In this document: in pieces, positions 8,675 through 17,775 of the stretch
Layout of the letters: each line of letters begins with the position of its first letter
Position numbering within the stretch: position 1 is the first letter of the stretch
Source: Duganella sp. Leaf126
GTDB lineage: Bacteria; Pseudomonadota; Gammaproteobacteria; Burkholderiales; Burkholderiaceae_D
NCBI RefSeq assembly: GCF_001423125.1
Contig: NZ_LMNW01000012.1
Span: forward strand, 186,656 to 250,655
Length of the DNA: 64,000 nt
Direction of reading: 5' to 3'
Program-made: the position numbers and the translations under genes
Notes under the pieces: model-generated
Database searches by the model: none
The model's input: only the letters and a program-made list of their open reading frames with translations
Told to the model about the DNA's origin: nothing

Positions 8675-11644
8675 ATGAACATCGTTGCTATGAGATGGTG
8701 GATGTTGTGGCTGCTGCTGATCGCCAGCCCCCAGCTGCTTGCGCAAACCGGTCTCGGCTCCACACGCGAGCTGGTCAGCGAACGCGGTGGCGCTGACCGC
8801 GTTGCTCTCGTCGATGGGGGCAGGGCGGCGCCGTTGATGCTCGATCAGGCAGACCATTGGGGCGTGCTGCGCGCTGCGGGCGACCTGCAGGCCGACATCG
8901 CCAGCGTCAGCGGCACCAAGCCTGCGCTCTACACCGGAGCGGAAAAGCCTGGCTCCCACACGGCGATTCTGATCGGCACGGTCGGCAAGAGCGCTTTAAT
9001 CGAACAGCTCGTCAAGGCGAACAAGCTGGATGTGGCGCCGATCCGCGGGAAATGGGAATCGTTCGTCATCGCCACCGTGCAGCAACCGTTGCCGGGCGTC
9101 GAGCGAGCGCTGGTGATCGCAGGCAGCGACAAGCGCGGCACCATTTACGGCATCTACGAAATATCGGAGCAGCTTGGCGTGTCTCCCTGGCACTGGTGGG
9201 CAGACGTGCCGCCCAGGCAACGCCGTACGCTGTTCGCCGTACCCGGTGTGACGGTCCAGGGGCCACCTGCCGTCAAGTATCGCGGCATCTTTATCAATGA
9301 CGAAGAGCCTGCGCTGGCGGGCTGGTCGCGTGCGAAGTTTGGCGCGCTGAACGCCAAAATGTACACCCACATGTTCGAGCTGCTGCTGCGCCTGCGCGCA
9401 AATTATCTGTGGCCGGCGATGTGGTCGAGCGCCTTCAACGAGGACGATCCCGACAACCCGCGGCTGGCGGACGCCTATGGCATCGTGATGGGCACGAGCC
9501 ACCACGAACCCATGATACGCGCCCATCGGGAGTGGACTGCCCACCGCAAGGACTATGGCAATGGAGAGTGGAACTACCTGACCAACGAAGCAGGCATCAG
9601 GCGTTTCTTTGCCGACGGCGTGCGTCGCAACAAGGCGTACGAAAGCGTCATGACCATGGGCATGCGCGGTGATGGCGATGTGGCGATGCCCGACGCCGGC
9701 GGTCTGGAAGCAAACAAGAAAATGATTGAAAAAATCATTGCTGACCAACAGCGCATCATTACCGAGCAAAGCGGTGTGGACCAGCGCCAGGTACCGCAGC
9801 TGTGGGCACTGTTTACCGAGGTGCAGCAGTATTACGACGCCGGGCTGACAGTGCCCGACAACGTCACGCTGCTCTTTACGGACGATAACGTGGGCAATCT
9901 GCGCCGCCTGCCCACGCCAGCCGAGCGGGCGCGTCCCGGCGGCGCCGGTATCTATTTTCACATGGACATGAATGGCGGCCCCTTCTCTTATAAGTGGCTA
10001 AACAGCAATCCCCTGCCCAAAATCTGGGAGCAGATGAACCTGGCAAATGCCTACGGGGCCCATCAGATCTGGATCGCCAATGTCGGCGACCTCAAGCCGC
10101 TGGAAGTGCCGATCGAGTTTTTCCTGCGCATGGCGTGGGACCCGTCTGCCATCAGCAAGGACCAGATCGGTGCCTGGACCGAACGCTGGGCGGCGCGGGA
10201 GTTTGGCGCCGAGCACGCTGTGGAGATTGCAGCGCTGGTGGCTCACTATGCCAAATACAGCGCCTGGCGCAAACCTGAGCTGGTGCGCCCGGACACTTTC
10301 AGCCTGACTGACTACCGCGAGGCGGAGCGGGTGTCGGCTGCCTGGGGCGAGCTCAACCGCCGCGCCGTTCTTCTGAAGGAGAAGCTTCCAGCGCGTCAGC
10401 AGGATGCCTACTACCAGCTGGTGCTCCATCCTATCCTGGCGCTGTCGAACTTCATGGAACTGCAGATCGCCGCAGGCCGCAATCAGCTGTATGCCGAGCA
10501 GGGCCGGTTCGCAGCCAACGCCGAGGCTGCGCGTGTGCGCAGCCTGTTCCGGCGCGATCAGGCGCTCTCCGACTTCTACAACAACGCGCTGGCCAACGGC
10601 AAATGGCGCCACATGATGGACCAGACCCACATCGGCTACAAGGATTGGCGCTCGCCCCAGACCAATCTGCTGCCGGCCTTGCGCTCGGTCCAGGCCGGCG
10701 AAGCGGGTGCCATCGGTATCGCGGTCGATGGCGCCAGGCCTGCCTGGCCCGGCGATGGCGACCCGCCAGCGCTGCCAGGCTTCGATTCGATCAACCGACA
10801 GCGTTCCTACATCGACGTGTTTTCGAAAGATGGCCGCCGGCCGGTCTTCACCACCGAGGTCGACCAGCCATGGATCAAGCTATCGCGTGCGCCGGTGCCG
10901 GACGCCAGCGAAGACCAGCGCATCTGGGTCGATATCGACTGGCGCCTGGTTCCCATCGGACCGGCACAGCTGGGCCGCATCGCGATCATCGCCAATGGCC
11001 AGCGCCTGAACGTGAACGCGTTCGCGACGCTCGCTACCGAGGACGAGCGACGCGCCAGCGCCGGTGCATTCGGCGGACTGGTCGGTCCGATCGCGTTCGA
11101 CGCGATGGCCGCAGTGCGTAACATCGCGGGAAAAACGGCGCGCTGGGAAGCGTTGCCGGACTATGGGCGCGGGACGGGGGCGATGACGATTTTCCCCGTT
11201 ACGGCGCAAAGCGTCACCGACTTTGCGGCAGCGCCGCGGCTCGAATATCCGGTGTACTTCGCCTACGCGGGCACCTGGGAGGTAGAACTGGTGACGGCGC
11301 CAACGTTGGATAACTATCCGGGCCGCGACCTGGCGATTGCGTTGGCGGTCGGCGACCAGGCACCGCAGGTGTCGCGGGTATTTACACCGGCAACGCGCGA
11401 CAGCGAAACTTTCCTCGGCAAAAAGCACTACAAGCATGCGGCGGACAATGCGCGCGTGATGCGCTTCAAGGTCAGGATCGAAGCTCCCGGACAGTACGAC
11501 CTGAAAGTGATCATGGTCGATCCATCGCTGGTTGTGCAGAAGATCGTGCTGCATGACAGCCCGCTGCCGGACACCTACTTCGGCCCACCGTCGCAGCCGC
11601 GCAATCCCGTCCAGGATCAGGGCCCAGCGGCTGCAGCGCGCTAA
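8675..11644 (+). CDS. glycoside hydrolase family 115, xylan alpha-1,2-glucuronidase
   Basis: The 989-residue secreted enzyme has a signal peptide at residues 1-24 (hydrophobic WWMLWLLLIASPQLLAQ). The GH115 core contains KYRGIFINDEEPAL and RLRANYLWPAMW, plus GTSHHEPM and YGAHQIWIANVGDLKP, which line the active site of the family. About residues 830-980 form the C-terminal family-specific beta domain. GH115 enzymes remove (4-O-methyl-)glucuronic acid from internal xylose units of glucuronoxylan or arabinogalactan side chains. Length is as expected. AGAGGAAA precedes ATG 8675. Its TAA (11642-11644) overlaps the stop of the convergent sensor kinase gene. No TonB receptor or xylanase is adjacent, so it is a stand-alone debranching enzyme here. 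Confidence 0.9.
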   Translation: MNIVAMRWWMLWLLLIASPQLLAQTGLGSTRELVSERGGADRVALVDGGRAAPLMLDQADHWGVLRAAGDLQADIASVSGTKPALYTGAEKPGSHTAILIGTVGKSALIEQLVKANKLDVAPIRGKWESFVIATVQQPLPGVERALVIAGSDKRGTIYGIYEISEQLGVSPWHWWADVPPRQRRTLFAVPGVTVQGPPAVKYRGIFINDEEPALAGWSRAKFGALNAKMYTHMFELLLRLRANYLWPAMWSSAFNEDDPDNPRLADAYGIVMGTSHHEPMIRAHREWTAHRKDYGNGEWNYLTNEAGIRRFFADGVRRNKAYESVMTMGMRGDGDVAMPDAGGLEANKKMIEKIIADQQRIITEQSGVDQRQVPQLWALFTEVQQYYDAGLTVPDNVTLLFTDDNVGNLRRLPTPAERARPGGAGIYFHMDMNGGPFSYKWLNSNPLPKIWEQMNLANAYGAHQIWIANVGDLKPLEVPIEFFLRMAWDPSAISKDQIGAWTERWAAREFGAEHAVEIAALVAHYAKYSAWRKPELVRPDTFSLTDYREAERVSAAWGELNRRAVLLKEKLPARQQDAYYQLVLHPILALSNFMELQIAAGRNQLYAEQGRFAANAEAARVRSLFRRDQALSDFYNNALANGKWRHMMDQTHIGYKDWRSPQTNLLPALRSVQAGEAGAIGIAVDGARPAWPGDGDPPALPGFDSINRQRSYIDVFSKDGRRPVFTTEVDQPWIKLSRAPVPDASEDQRIWVDIDWRLVPIGPAQLGRIAIIANGQRLNVNAFATLATEDERRASAGAFGGLVGPIAFDAMAAVRNIAGKTARWEALPDYGRGTGAMTIFPVTAQSVTDFAAAPRLEYPVYFAYAGTWEVELVTAPTLDNYPGRDLAIALAVGDQAPQVSRVFTPATRDSETFLGKKHYKHAADNARVMRFKVRIEAPGQYDLKVIMVDPSLVVQKIVLHDSPLPDTYFGPPSQPRNPVQDQGPAAAAR

Positions 11645-13317
11645 GGGATCAGTTTTTTGATCATGTCGGCCAGGTCGTCTAGCTTGAACGGCTTGGGCAG
11701 GATCTGCAGGTCCAACGCTGACGCCGGTCGTTCCAGCGCGTTTTCCGAGTAGCCGGTGGCGGCCAGGGTCGCCACATCCGGGTACAGGCGGCGCACGTTG
11801 TCGATCAATTGCAAGCCGTTCATCCCTCCCGGCATGATGACGTCGGAAAAGACGAGGTCAACCGGTGTCGATTCGAGCACGACCAGCGCTGCCTCGCCGC
11901 TTTCCGCTTCGACCGTCTCATAGCCAAGAGAGGTCAGGAATGCGGCCGACATTTCCCGGATGTCGGCATTGTCGTCGACCACCAGGATGCGCTTGGTGGC
12001 GGCGTCTGCCTGCCCGTCGCCAGCGGACGCAGTGTCGGTCTGGTCCTGCAAGCGTTCGCGCGCCGCCTCGGCTACCGGGAAAATCATCCGCACCTGCGTT
12101 CCTTTGCCCACCTCGCTGTCGAGTTCGAGCCGGCCGTGCGACTGCTCGAGGAAGCCGTGGACCATGGCCAGGCCCAGGCCCGTGCCGGGCCCCTTGGTGG
12201 TGAAGAATGGTTCGGTCGCGCGCTCCACGACTTCGCGCGACATGCCTTCGCCCGTGTCTGTCACGCAGATGACAACGTACTGGTCGCCCAGCAGGCGGTG
12301 CGCGGCGATTTTCTCCTTGTCGTGCAAGACCGAGGAACCGATCGTGATGGTGCCGCCGTCCGGCATGGCGTCACGCGCATTGATCAATGCATTGAGCAGG
12401 GCCACCTCGAATTGATGGGGGTCGATGCAGCAGTCGGGCAAGGTGTGCCGCAGGTCCAGCCTGAGCTCGACGCTTTTGCCCAGCGTGCCTGCCACGATTT
12501 CGCTGAACGCAATCACCTTGTCGTTCAGGTTGACCAGGCGCGGTTCAAGGCGCTGCTTGCGTGCAAACGCCAGCAACTGCTGGGTGAGCTTTGTGGCCTT
12601 TTGCAGCGCGGCCTGGCTCTTGGACAGCATCTTGCCGGTCAACACCGCGTCGGACAGGCTGCGCAGGGCGATTTCCTGGTTGCCGATGGCCACCTGCAGC
12701 AGGTTGTTGAAGTCATGCGCCAGCCCGGCGGTCAGCTGGCCGATCGCTTCCATCTTCTGCGCCTGCGTGTACGACATCTCGCTCGTGCGACGCGACGTGA
12801 TATCGAGTTGCGATGCAAAAAAGTAGAGCAGTTCGCCTTCCCGGTCGAACACGGGACCGATGAACAGGCCGTTCCAGAAGCTGGTGCCGTCTTTCTTGTA
12901 GTTCAAAATATCGACCGCCACCGCCTTGTGCTGGGCCAGCGCCGTGGCCACCTCCTTGACGGTGGCACGGTCGGTGCCGCGTCCCTGCAGAAAGCGGCAA
13001 TTGCGCCCGAGGATCTCGTCAGCGCTGTAACCGGTCAGGTCGCGGAACGCCCCGTTGGTAAACACGATCGGATTGTCCGGCTGGCGCGGATCGGTGACGA
13101 CCATGGGCATGCGCGTCATCTCGACGGCTGCGAAGAAAATATTGTCCTGGTCGGCAAAGCCCGGCTGGGAAATGGCACTGGCCTTCCAGTGCTCCACGCC
13201 TGGATTGCCCATCGGATTGTAGGCACTGCCTTCGATTTCGCCGCCGGCCTTGACGCCTACGCTGCCGTTCTTGCTGACGATCTCGTCGTCTTCGTCGCGG
13301 GAATTTGCGCTAACCAT
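11641..13317 (-). CDS. LOV-domain hybrid histidine kinase (blue-light sensor type)
   Basis: The cytosolic protein is about 558 residues. Residues 55-175 form a PAS/LOV domain with the photoactive signature GRNCRFLQG; Cys107 would form the flavin adduct, and the ITSRR that ends a PAS-PAC unit follows. A HisKA-type helix carries His201 in GLAHDFNNLLQ. A HATPase_c domain follows with INARDAMPDGG and GTGLGLAMVHGF. Residues 443-558 are a receiver domain, with the phospho-acceptor Asp in VFSDVIMPGG and LPKPFK. The set matches LOV histidine kinases that sense blue light. Start choice: ATG at 13317 has GGAA just upstream; ATG 13329 is the alternative. No response-regulator gene is adjacent, so the partner is elsewhere or the C-terminal receiver is the output. 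Confidence 0.88.
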   Translation of the reverse strand: MVSANSRDEDDEIVSKNGSVGVKAGGEIEGSAYNPMGNPGVEHWKASAISQPGFADQDNIFFAAVEMTRMPMVVTDPRQPDNPIVFTNGAFRDLTGYSADEILGRNCRFLQGRGTDRATVKEVATALAQHKAVAVDILNYKKDGTSFWNGLFIGPVFDREGELLYFFASQLDITSRRTSEMSYTQAQKMEAIGQLTAGLAHDFNNLLQVAIGNQEIALRSLSDAVLTGKMLSKSQAALQKATKLTQQLLAFARKQRLEPRLVNLNDKVIAFSEIVAGTLGKSVELRLDLRHTLPDCCIDPHQFEVALLNALINARDAMPDGGTITIGSSVLHDKEKIAAHRLLGDQYVVICVTDTGEGMSREVVERATEPFFTTKGPGTGLGLAMVHGFLEQSHGRLELDSEVGKGTQVRMIFPVAEAARERLQDQTDTASAGDGQADAATKRILVVDDNADIREMSAAFLTSLGYETVEAESGEAALVVLESTPVDLVFSDVIMPGGMNGLQLIDNVRRLYPDVATLAATGYSENALERPASALDLQILPKPFKLDDLADMIKKLIP

Positions 13318-13524
13318 AGAGAGTTCCATTAAAAACCAGAAATTACCACGGAGGCGGAAGTACTGTAGCCATGTAGAGGTCGCTCTGCGCTGGTCCTGCC
13401 GGCATGTTGCCGTGATCGCAGAACCAGCGCGGGAAAGGACCGTCAGCGGAAACCGGTGCCGGCGCGCGGCGCCGTTCGGCACTGGCTACCGCTTGAGTTG
13501 ACTGACAGCGCGGTGCGCCTCAGT

Positions 13525-14244
13525 TCAGTCCGATCCCTTTTGCGCCATCTCGCGTTGCAGCTTGGCGTGATTGGCCAGGTACTCTGCGTGTTGCGCCTCG
13601 GTGCGCTCGGTGCCCATTTTCTGGAACAGCTCGCGCAGCTTGTCGGCCGACAGGTCGGCGCCGTAACCGGGCGTGCCGGGCTGCTGGCGCCACGATTCGT
13701 GCAGCGTGCCGTTATCGACCGGGTCGAAGCCCAGCTCGTCCACCAGCGCCATGACTTTCTGCTTGGCCGCGCTGTCGTCGCCGGAGACGGGCAGGGCGAT
13801 ACGGCCGGCTGTCCCCTTGGGCAAGCCCTTGGTCTTGATGTGCTCGGCAAAGATGTTGTTGAACACCTTGATCACCGGGCGGCCCAAGTGTTGCTGCACC
13901 CACTCGCTTTCGGTCAAGTCGCCGTGTTCCAGTTCCGGCATGTGGCCGTCACGCAAGATCGGGTAGTAATTGCTGGTGTCGATCACGGGTACGTCGGCTG
14001 CCACGTCCGCGAACAGATCCTTGGGCAGCTTGGGAATATTTTTGAGCGGAATGGTGACCACGACGATCTCGCCGTGGCGGGCCGCCTCTTCGGCCGTTAC
14101 CGGCCTGGCGCCGGTGTCGCGGGCCACGTCCTTGAGGGTGTCGGGACCGCGCGAGTTGGCGATGGACACCGAGTGTCCGAGGCTGACCAGTCGTGTTGCC
14201 AGCGCGCTGCCGATATGACCGGCACCAATGATACCAATGTTCAT
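13525..14244 (-). CDS. NADP-dependent oxidoreductase, F420-reductase/ProC-like Rossmann family
   Basis: The start ATG 14244 follows a strong GGAGGA; the longer open frame upstream lacks such a site. The 239-residue protein opens with the dinucleotide-binding motif IGIIGAGHIGSALATRL (residues 3-19) and SIANSRGP, in which Ser/Arg after the second strand favours NADP(H). VVVTIPLKNIPKLP and VIDTSNYYP are typical of the family annotated as NADPH-dependent F420 reductase-like. This organism is not expected to make F420, so it probably acts on another substrate, for example a quinone-like or small carbonyl compound. The gene is single, between two sensor-kinase genes on the same strand, with gaps of about 190-210 bp on both sides. 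Confidence 0.8.
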   Translation of the reverse strand: MNIGIIGAGHIGSALATRLVSLGHSVSIANSRGPDTLKDVARDTGARPVTAEEAARHGEIVVVTIPLKNIPKLPKDLFADVAADVPVIDTSNYYPILRDGHMPELEHGDLTESEWVQQHLGRPVIKVFNNIFAEHIKTKGLPKGTAGRIALPVSGDDSAAKQKVMALVDELGFDPVDNGTLHESWRQQPGTPGYGADLSADKLRELFQKMGTERTEAQHAEYLANHAKLQREMAQKGSD

Positions 14245-14430
14245 AGAGTCCTCCAGAGTAGGGTTTGAGTGATGTAGCTCGATTGCAAGCATTTATCCGA
14301 GTGTTCTTCAAGCGATGTTGAAAAACCATCCCGATGGTACACATCCAGCCCGGTATGCGCCGTACGGTCTGTAACGTTGGCAGTGACTTGGTGCAGCAAT
14401 ACAGGCGGCGCACGGGTGGCGCGCTACGCG

Positions 14431-15780
14431 TCAGGGAAAGCGGACCGTGACCGACAGACCGCGACCGTCAAGCCCGGCCCCCAGCTCGATCTTCGCGTGA
14501 TGCTGCTCGGCAATGCGCGCCACGATCGACAAGCCCAGCCCGCTGCCTGGCGTCGCAGCACCCGCCAGGCGGAAAAAGCGCTCGAAGACGCGCGCCTGCA
14601 TCGCTGCCGGGATGCCCGGCCCGGAATCGGCCACGCAGACGAAGGTGGCGCCATCGCGCTGGCCGCAGCTGATCGCGATGCGCCCCGGCGCTGGCGTATA
14701 GCGCACCGCGTTGTCGACCAGGTTGCGCAGCAGCGTATGCATGCTGTCCCCGTGCAGCTGGCACGGCGCCGCGTGGATCGTGCACGCCAACGCCAGGCCG
14801 TGCGCGGCGCACTGCTGGCGCCAGTGGTCGGCCTGCTCGCGCAGCAGCGGCGCCAGGTCTGCCGGCTGGCGGGGCGTGACGGCGCCCTCGACTTTTTCCA
14901 GTGTCAGCAGCTGGTCCATCAGCCGCGCTGCGCGGTCCACGCTGGCGCCGAGGGCTGCGGTGAATTCATCGCGTTCGTCGGCCGTGCGGGCGCGCTGCAG
15001 CACCTGCAAATTGGTCTTGATGGCAGCGAGCGGCGTGCGCAGTTCGTGCGCGGCATCGGCCGTGAAGCGCTGCTCGTGCTCGATGGTCTGGCGCACGCGC
15101 GCAAACAGGCGGTTGATGGCCAGCAGCAGCGGGTGGACTTCGCTGGGCGCGGCATCCACGCTGACCTCGGCCAGGTCGTTCGGGGTGCGCGCGGCCACCT
15201 CGTCGGCCGAATCTTGCAGCACGCGCACCACGCGCGAGATGCTCCACCACAGCGCCGCTGCCGCCAGCAAGGCCATCAGCGTGCCGAAGATGACGATCTT
15301 GTAGAAGAAGCGGCTGCTGATGTCCTCGCGATGGCTGGTCGGCTCGGCCACGACCAGCGCCAGTTCGCGGCGTTCGTCCCACAAGCTGTAGAGGCGCCAG
15401 CGCTGGCCGTGCAGCGTGGTCCAGGCCAGGCCGGCCGGCGCATCCGGCGCCAGCGCCGCGTCGGGCGCACCATCGTTCTTGTACAGCACCCGGCCATTGA
15501 CGTCGCGGACCTGGAACAGCAGGTAGCGGCGCGGATTGGCGTGGCCCTGCATGGGCAGGCTGATAGGCCGCGACAAGCCATGTTCGCGCACCTCGTTTTC
15601 GACCAGCGACAGCAGCAGGTGCGCCGTCTCCACCAGCGACTGGTCGAACAGTTCGTCACTTTCCTGCTGCGCCTCCACGTACACGATGGCTGCGCTGCTG
15701 GCCCACAGCAGCAGCGTCAGGCCCAGCAGCGATGCCAGCAGCGTGCGTTTCAGCGACCAGCGCTGGCCCGCGCCCGTCAT
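14431..15780 (-). CDS. two-component sensor histidine kinase, QseC/PmrB-like
   Basis: The 449-residue inner-membrane sensor has TM1 at about 13-35, a periplasmic region at about 36-157 and TM2 at about 158-181. A HAMP-like linker and HisKA follow, with His245 in AAHELRTPLAAIK. The ATPase domain carries NLVDNAVRYTP, DSGPGIP and GSGLGLSIV. The topology and the FDQSLVETAHLLL opening of the sensor region are typical of the QseC/TctE/PmrB group. Its ATG overlaps the TGA of the response-regulator gene (ATGA), so both are one transcript. Divergent placement from the RND efflux operon suggests that it senses a metal or another envelope stress in the periplasm; the signal cannot be read from sequence. 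Confidence 0.9.
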   Translation of the reverse strand: MTGAGQRWSLKRTLLASLLGLTLLLWASSAAIVYVEAQQESDELFDQSLVETAHLLLSLVENEVREHGLSRPISLPMQGHANPRRYLLFQVRDVNGRVLYKNDGAPDAALAPDAPAGLAWTTLHGQRWRLYSLWDERRELALVVAEPTSHREDISSRFFYKIVIFGTLMALLAAAALWWSISRVVRVLQDSADEVAARTPNDLAEVSVDAAPSEVHPLLLAINRLFARVRQTIEHEQRFTADAAHELRTPLAAIKTNLQVLQRARTADERDEFTAALGASVDRAARLMDQLLTLEKVEGAVTPRQPADLAPLLREQADHWRQQCAAHGLALACTIHAAPCQLHGDSMHTLLRNLVDNAVRYTPAPGRIAISCGQRDGATFVCVADSGPGIPAAMQARVFERFFRLAGAATPGSGLGLSIVARIAEQHHAKIELGAGLDGRGLSVTVRFP

Positions 15781-16445
15781 GCTGCCGCCGGTTTGTCGAT
15801 GCAGTAGCCGATGGCGTGCACGGTGCGGATCAGATCGCGGCCCAGCTTCTTGCGCAGGTGATGGATGTGCACCTGCACCGCGTTGCTCTCCACCTCATCG
15901 CCCCAGCTGTACAGGTTTTTCTCCAGCTGCTCGCGGCTCAGCACGCGGCCGGCCTGCTCGACCAGCAGCAGCAACAGGCGGAATTCCTTGATCGTGACGG
16001 CAATCGGCTGACCGGCTTTGCAGACGCGCCGGTCGGCGACCTCGATCACCAGGTCGCCATGCACGAGCAGTTCGCGCACGCGGCCGGCCGCGCGCCGGCA
16101 GGCGCTGCGGATGCGCGCGGCCAGTTCGTCGAGGTCGAACGGTTTGACGACGAAGTCGTCGGCGCCCGCGTCAAGACCGGCGATGCGGTCCGGCACCTGG
16201 TCGCGCGCCGTGACCATCAGCACCGCGCCGGCATAGCCGCTGTCGCGCAGCCGGTGCAGCACGTGCATGCCATCCTGACCGGGCAGGCCGATGTCGAGCA
16301 GGATGCAGCCGTAATCGTGCAGCCGCGCGGCCGTCAGCGCCCGTTCGGCCGTGGTCACCCAGTCGACGGCGTAGCCGCCTTGCTCCAGCCCGATCTGGGT
16401 CGCGCGGCCCAGTTGGGGATCGTCTTCGGTCAGCAATATGCGCAT
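15777..16445 (-). CDS. OmpR-family response regulator, QseB/PmrA-like
   Basis: The 222-residue regulator has a receiver domain (1-118) with acidic residues Glu7-Asp8-Asp9, phospho-acceptor Asp51 (LLDIGLPGQDG) and VVKPFDLDEL. A C-terminal winged-helix DNA-binding domain (about 128-218) ends in VQVHIHHLRKKLG and IRTVHAIGYCI. It is first in a two-gene operon with the sensor kinase and divergent from the RND pump operon. In the intergenic region a TTAAG direct repeat with 11-bp period (16544-16560) matches the type of site used by PmrA/QseB regulators, so the pump operon is a likely target. Confidence 0.92.
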   Translation of the reverse strand: MRILLTEDDPQLGRATQIGLEQGGYAVDWVTTAERALTAARLHDYGCILLDIGLPGQDGMHVLHRLRDSGYAGAVLMVTARDQVPDRIAGLDAGADDFVVKPFDLDELAARIRSACRRAAGRVRELLVHGDLVIEVADRRVCKAGQPIAVTIKEFRLLLLLVEQAGRVLSREQLEKNLYSWGDEVESNAVQVHIHHLRKKLGRDLIRTVHAIGYCIDKPAAA

Positions 16446-16469
16446 GGTGTCGGCCTGTTGTCGTGCGTG

Positions 16470-16502
16470 TTGTCTGGGTGTCGTCTGGGGGTTGTCTGGG
16501 TG
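16470..16502. repeat. three tandem 11-bp repeats upstream of the response-regulator gene
   Basis: TTGTCTGGGTG (16470-16480), TCGTCTGGGGG (16481-16491) and TTGTCTGGGTG (16492-16502) lie head to tail; the outer copies are identical. The 11-bp period equals one helical turn. The block starts 25 bp from the regulator start codon at 16445. It may be a second regulator-binding array or a simple slippage repeat. Confidence 0.75.
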
Positions 16503-16543
16503 TTATCGGGCCGGCCAGATGGCGCGGCCGGGCGGCGGCAGTT

Positions 16544-16563
16544 ATTAAGAACCTCTTAAGAAC
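16544..16563. promoter_or_regulatory. candidate QseB/PmrA-type operator (11-bp direct repeat)
   Basis: TTAAGAAC occurs twice, at 16545-16552 and 16556-16563, an 11-bp period. Read as ATTAAG-N5-CTTAAG it closely fits the YTTAAK-N5-YTTAAK box known for PmrA/QseB regulators. It lies 46 bp before the efflux adaptor start, in the gap shared with the divergent response-regulator gene, where such a site could act as activator-binding element for the pump operon. Confidence 0.6.
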
Positions 16564-16608
16564 TGCTCAGCACCATCGCCCGCATTTCCCCACCAGTCAC
16601 CGTCCGCC

Positions 16609-17775
16609 ATGTTCACTCCATTGTTAATCGCGTCCGCGTCCGCCGCCGTTGCCGCCGCCGGGGCCGCGGCTCCCCGGACCGAGCAGGTCGTCATCACGGC
16701 AGCGCAGATTGCGCGCGCCGGCATCGAGACTACGCCGGCGCTGGCCCGCTTGCCCGATGGCGCCGCCGGTCCCGGCGCCGGTTCCAGTGCCGGTGCCGGC
16801 CCTGACGCCATCGTGCTGTCAGGTACGGTGGTGCCGTCCGCGACCGCGATGGTCGTCAGCGGCACGGCATGGGGCGGTATGGTACAGCAAGTCCATGTGG
16901 CCACGCTGCAAACGGTCAAGGCCGGCGCACCGCTGGTGACGCTGTTCAGCCAGAGCTGGATGGAACTGCAGCGCGACTACGTGGAGCTGACAGCGCGTGC
17001 GCGCCTGGCAGCCGACAAGCTGGCGCGCGACGAGAGTCTCTACGCGGACGGGATCGTCGCGGCCGTCCGCCGCGACGAGAGCCGCGCGGCGGCGCAGCTG
17101 GCGCAGCTGGCCGCCGAGCAGCACGCGCAGATGCTGCGCGCAGGCGGCTTGCGCGGCGCGGCGCTCGACGCCTTGCCGGCCAGCCGGCGCCTCAGTCCCC
17201 TGTTGACGGTCCGCGCGCAGGCGGCAGGAACCGTGGTCGAGTTGCCGCTGGCGGTAGGCCAGCAGGCCGAGGCAGGCGCCAGCGTGGCAAAGATCATGCG
17301 CGACGGCCCGCTGTGGGTGGAACTGCAGGCCTCGCGCCAGCAATTGCCGGCGCTGGCGGTAGGCGACCAGCTGACGGTGGCCGATAATTGCCATGTGCGG
17401 ATCAACGCGATCTCGCCGCTGGTCAATGGCGTCAACCAGACCGCGCTGGTGCGCGCCGAGCAGCGCGAGCGTAACAGCTGCCTGAAGATGAACGCCTTTG
17501 TCGAAGCACGCGTGACACCGCCGCGCACCCAGCCCGGCGCGCTGGCGGTACCGACCGCCGCGCTGGTGCGGCGCGGCGCCGCCAGCTACGTCTTCGTGCG
17601 CAATGCCCGGGGCTTTGCCGCCGTGCCGGTGGCGCCTGGCGCCGCAGCCGGTGCGCTGGTCTGGGTGCGCGGCGCGCTGCTGCCGGGCGCGCCGGTGGCG
17701 CTGCGCGGCGTGGCCGCCATCAAGGGCGCGTGGAACGGGCTGGGCGAACCGCCGGCCGGCAAGGAGCAGCCATAA
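16609..17775 (+). CDS. RND efflux periplasmic adaptor (membrane fusion protein), heavy-metal type
   Basis: The 388-residue protein has a signal-like Ala-rich N-terminus (MFTPLLIASASAAVAAAGAA). A lipoyl/barrel half is interrupted by a helical hairpin (about 110-200, with ELTARARLAADKLARDESL). The barrel returns (AAGTVVELPLAVGQQAEAG), and a beta-barrel and membrane-proximal domain ends at about 385. This is the CusB/CzcB layout. The adaptor links the inner-membrane pump to the outer-membrane channel. Unlike CusB, no N-terminal methionine-rich metal-binding region is visible. The TAA overlaps the ATG of the pump gene by one base (TAATG), so the two are tightly coupled. It is the first gene of a four-gene efflux operon divergent from a two-component system. 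Confidence 0.87.
   Translation: MFTPLLIASASAAVAAAGAAAPRTEQVVITAAQIARAGIETTPALARLPDGAAGPGAGSSAGAGPDAIVLSGTVVPSATAMVVSGTAWGGMVQQVHVATLQTVKAGAPLVTLFSQSWMELQRDYVELTARARLAADKLARDESLYADGIVAAVRRDESRAAAQLAQLAAEQHAQMLRAGGLRGAALDALPASRRLSPLLTVRAQAAGTVVELPLAVGQQAEAGASVAKIMRDGPLWVELQASRQQLPALAVGDQLTVADNCHVRINAISPLVNGVNQTALVRAEQRERNSCLKMNAFVEARVTPPRTQPGALAVPTAALVRRGAASYVFVRNARGFAAVPVAPGAAAGALVWVRGALLPGAPVALRGVAAIKGAWNGLGEPPAGKEQP

Noticed and set aside
13318..13482. N-terminal extension of the LOV kinase to 13482
   Set aside because: The added residues are Arg-rich and lack a ribosome site; ATG 13317 (or 13329) fits better.
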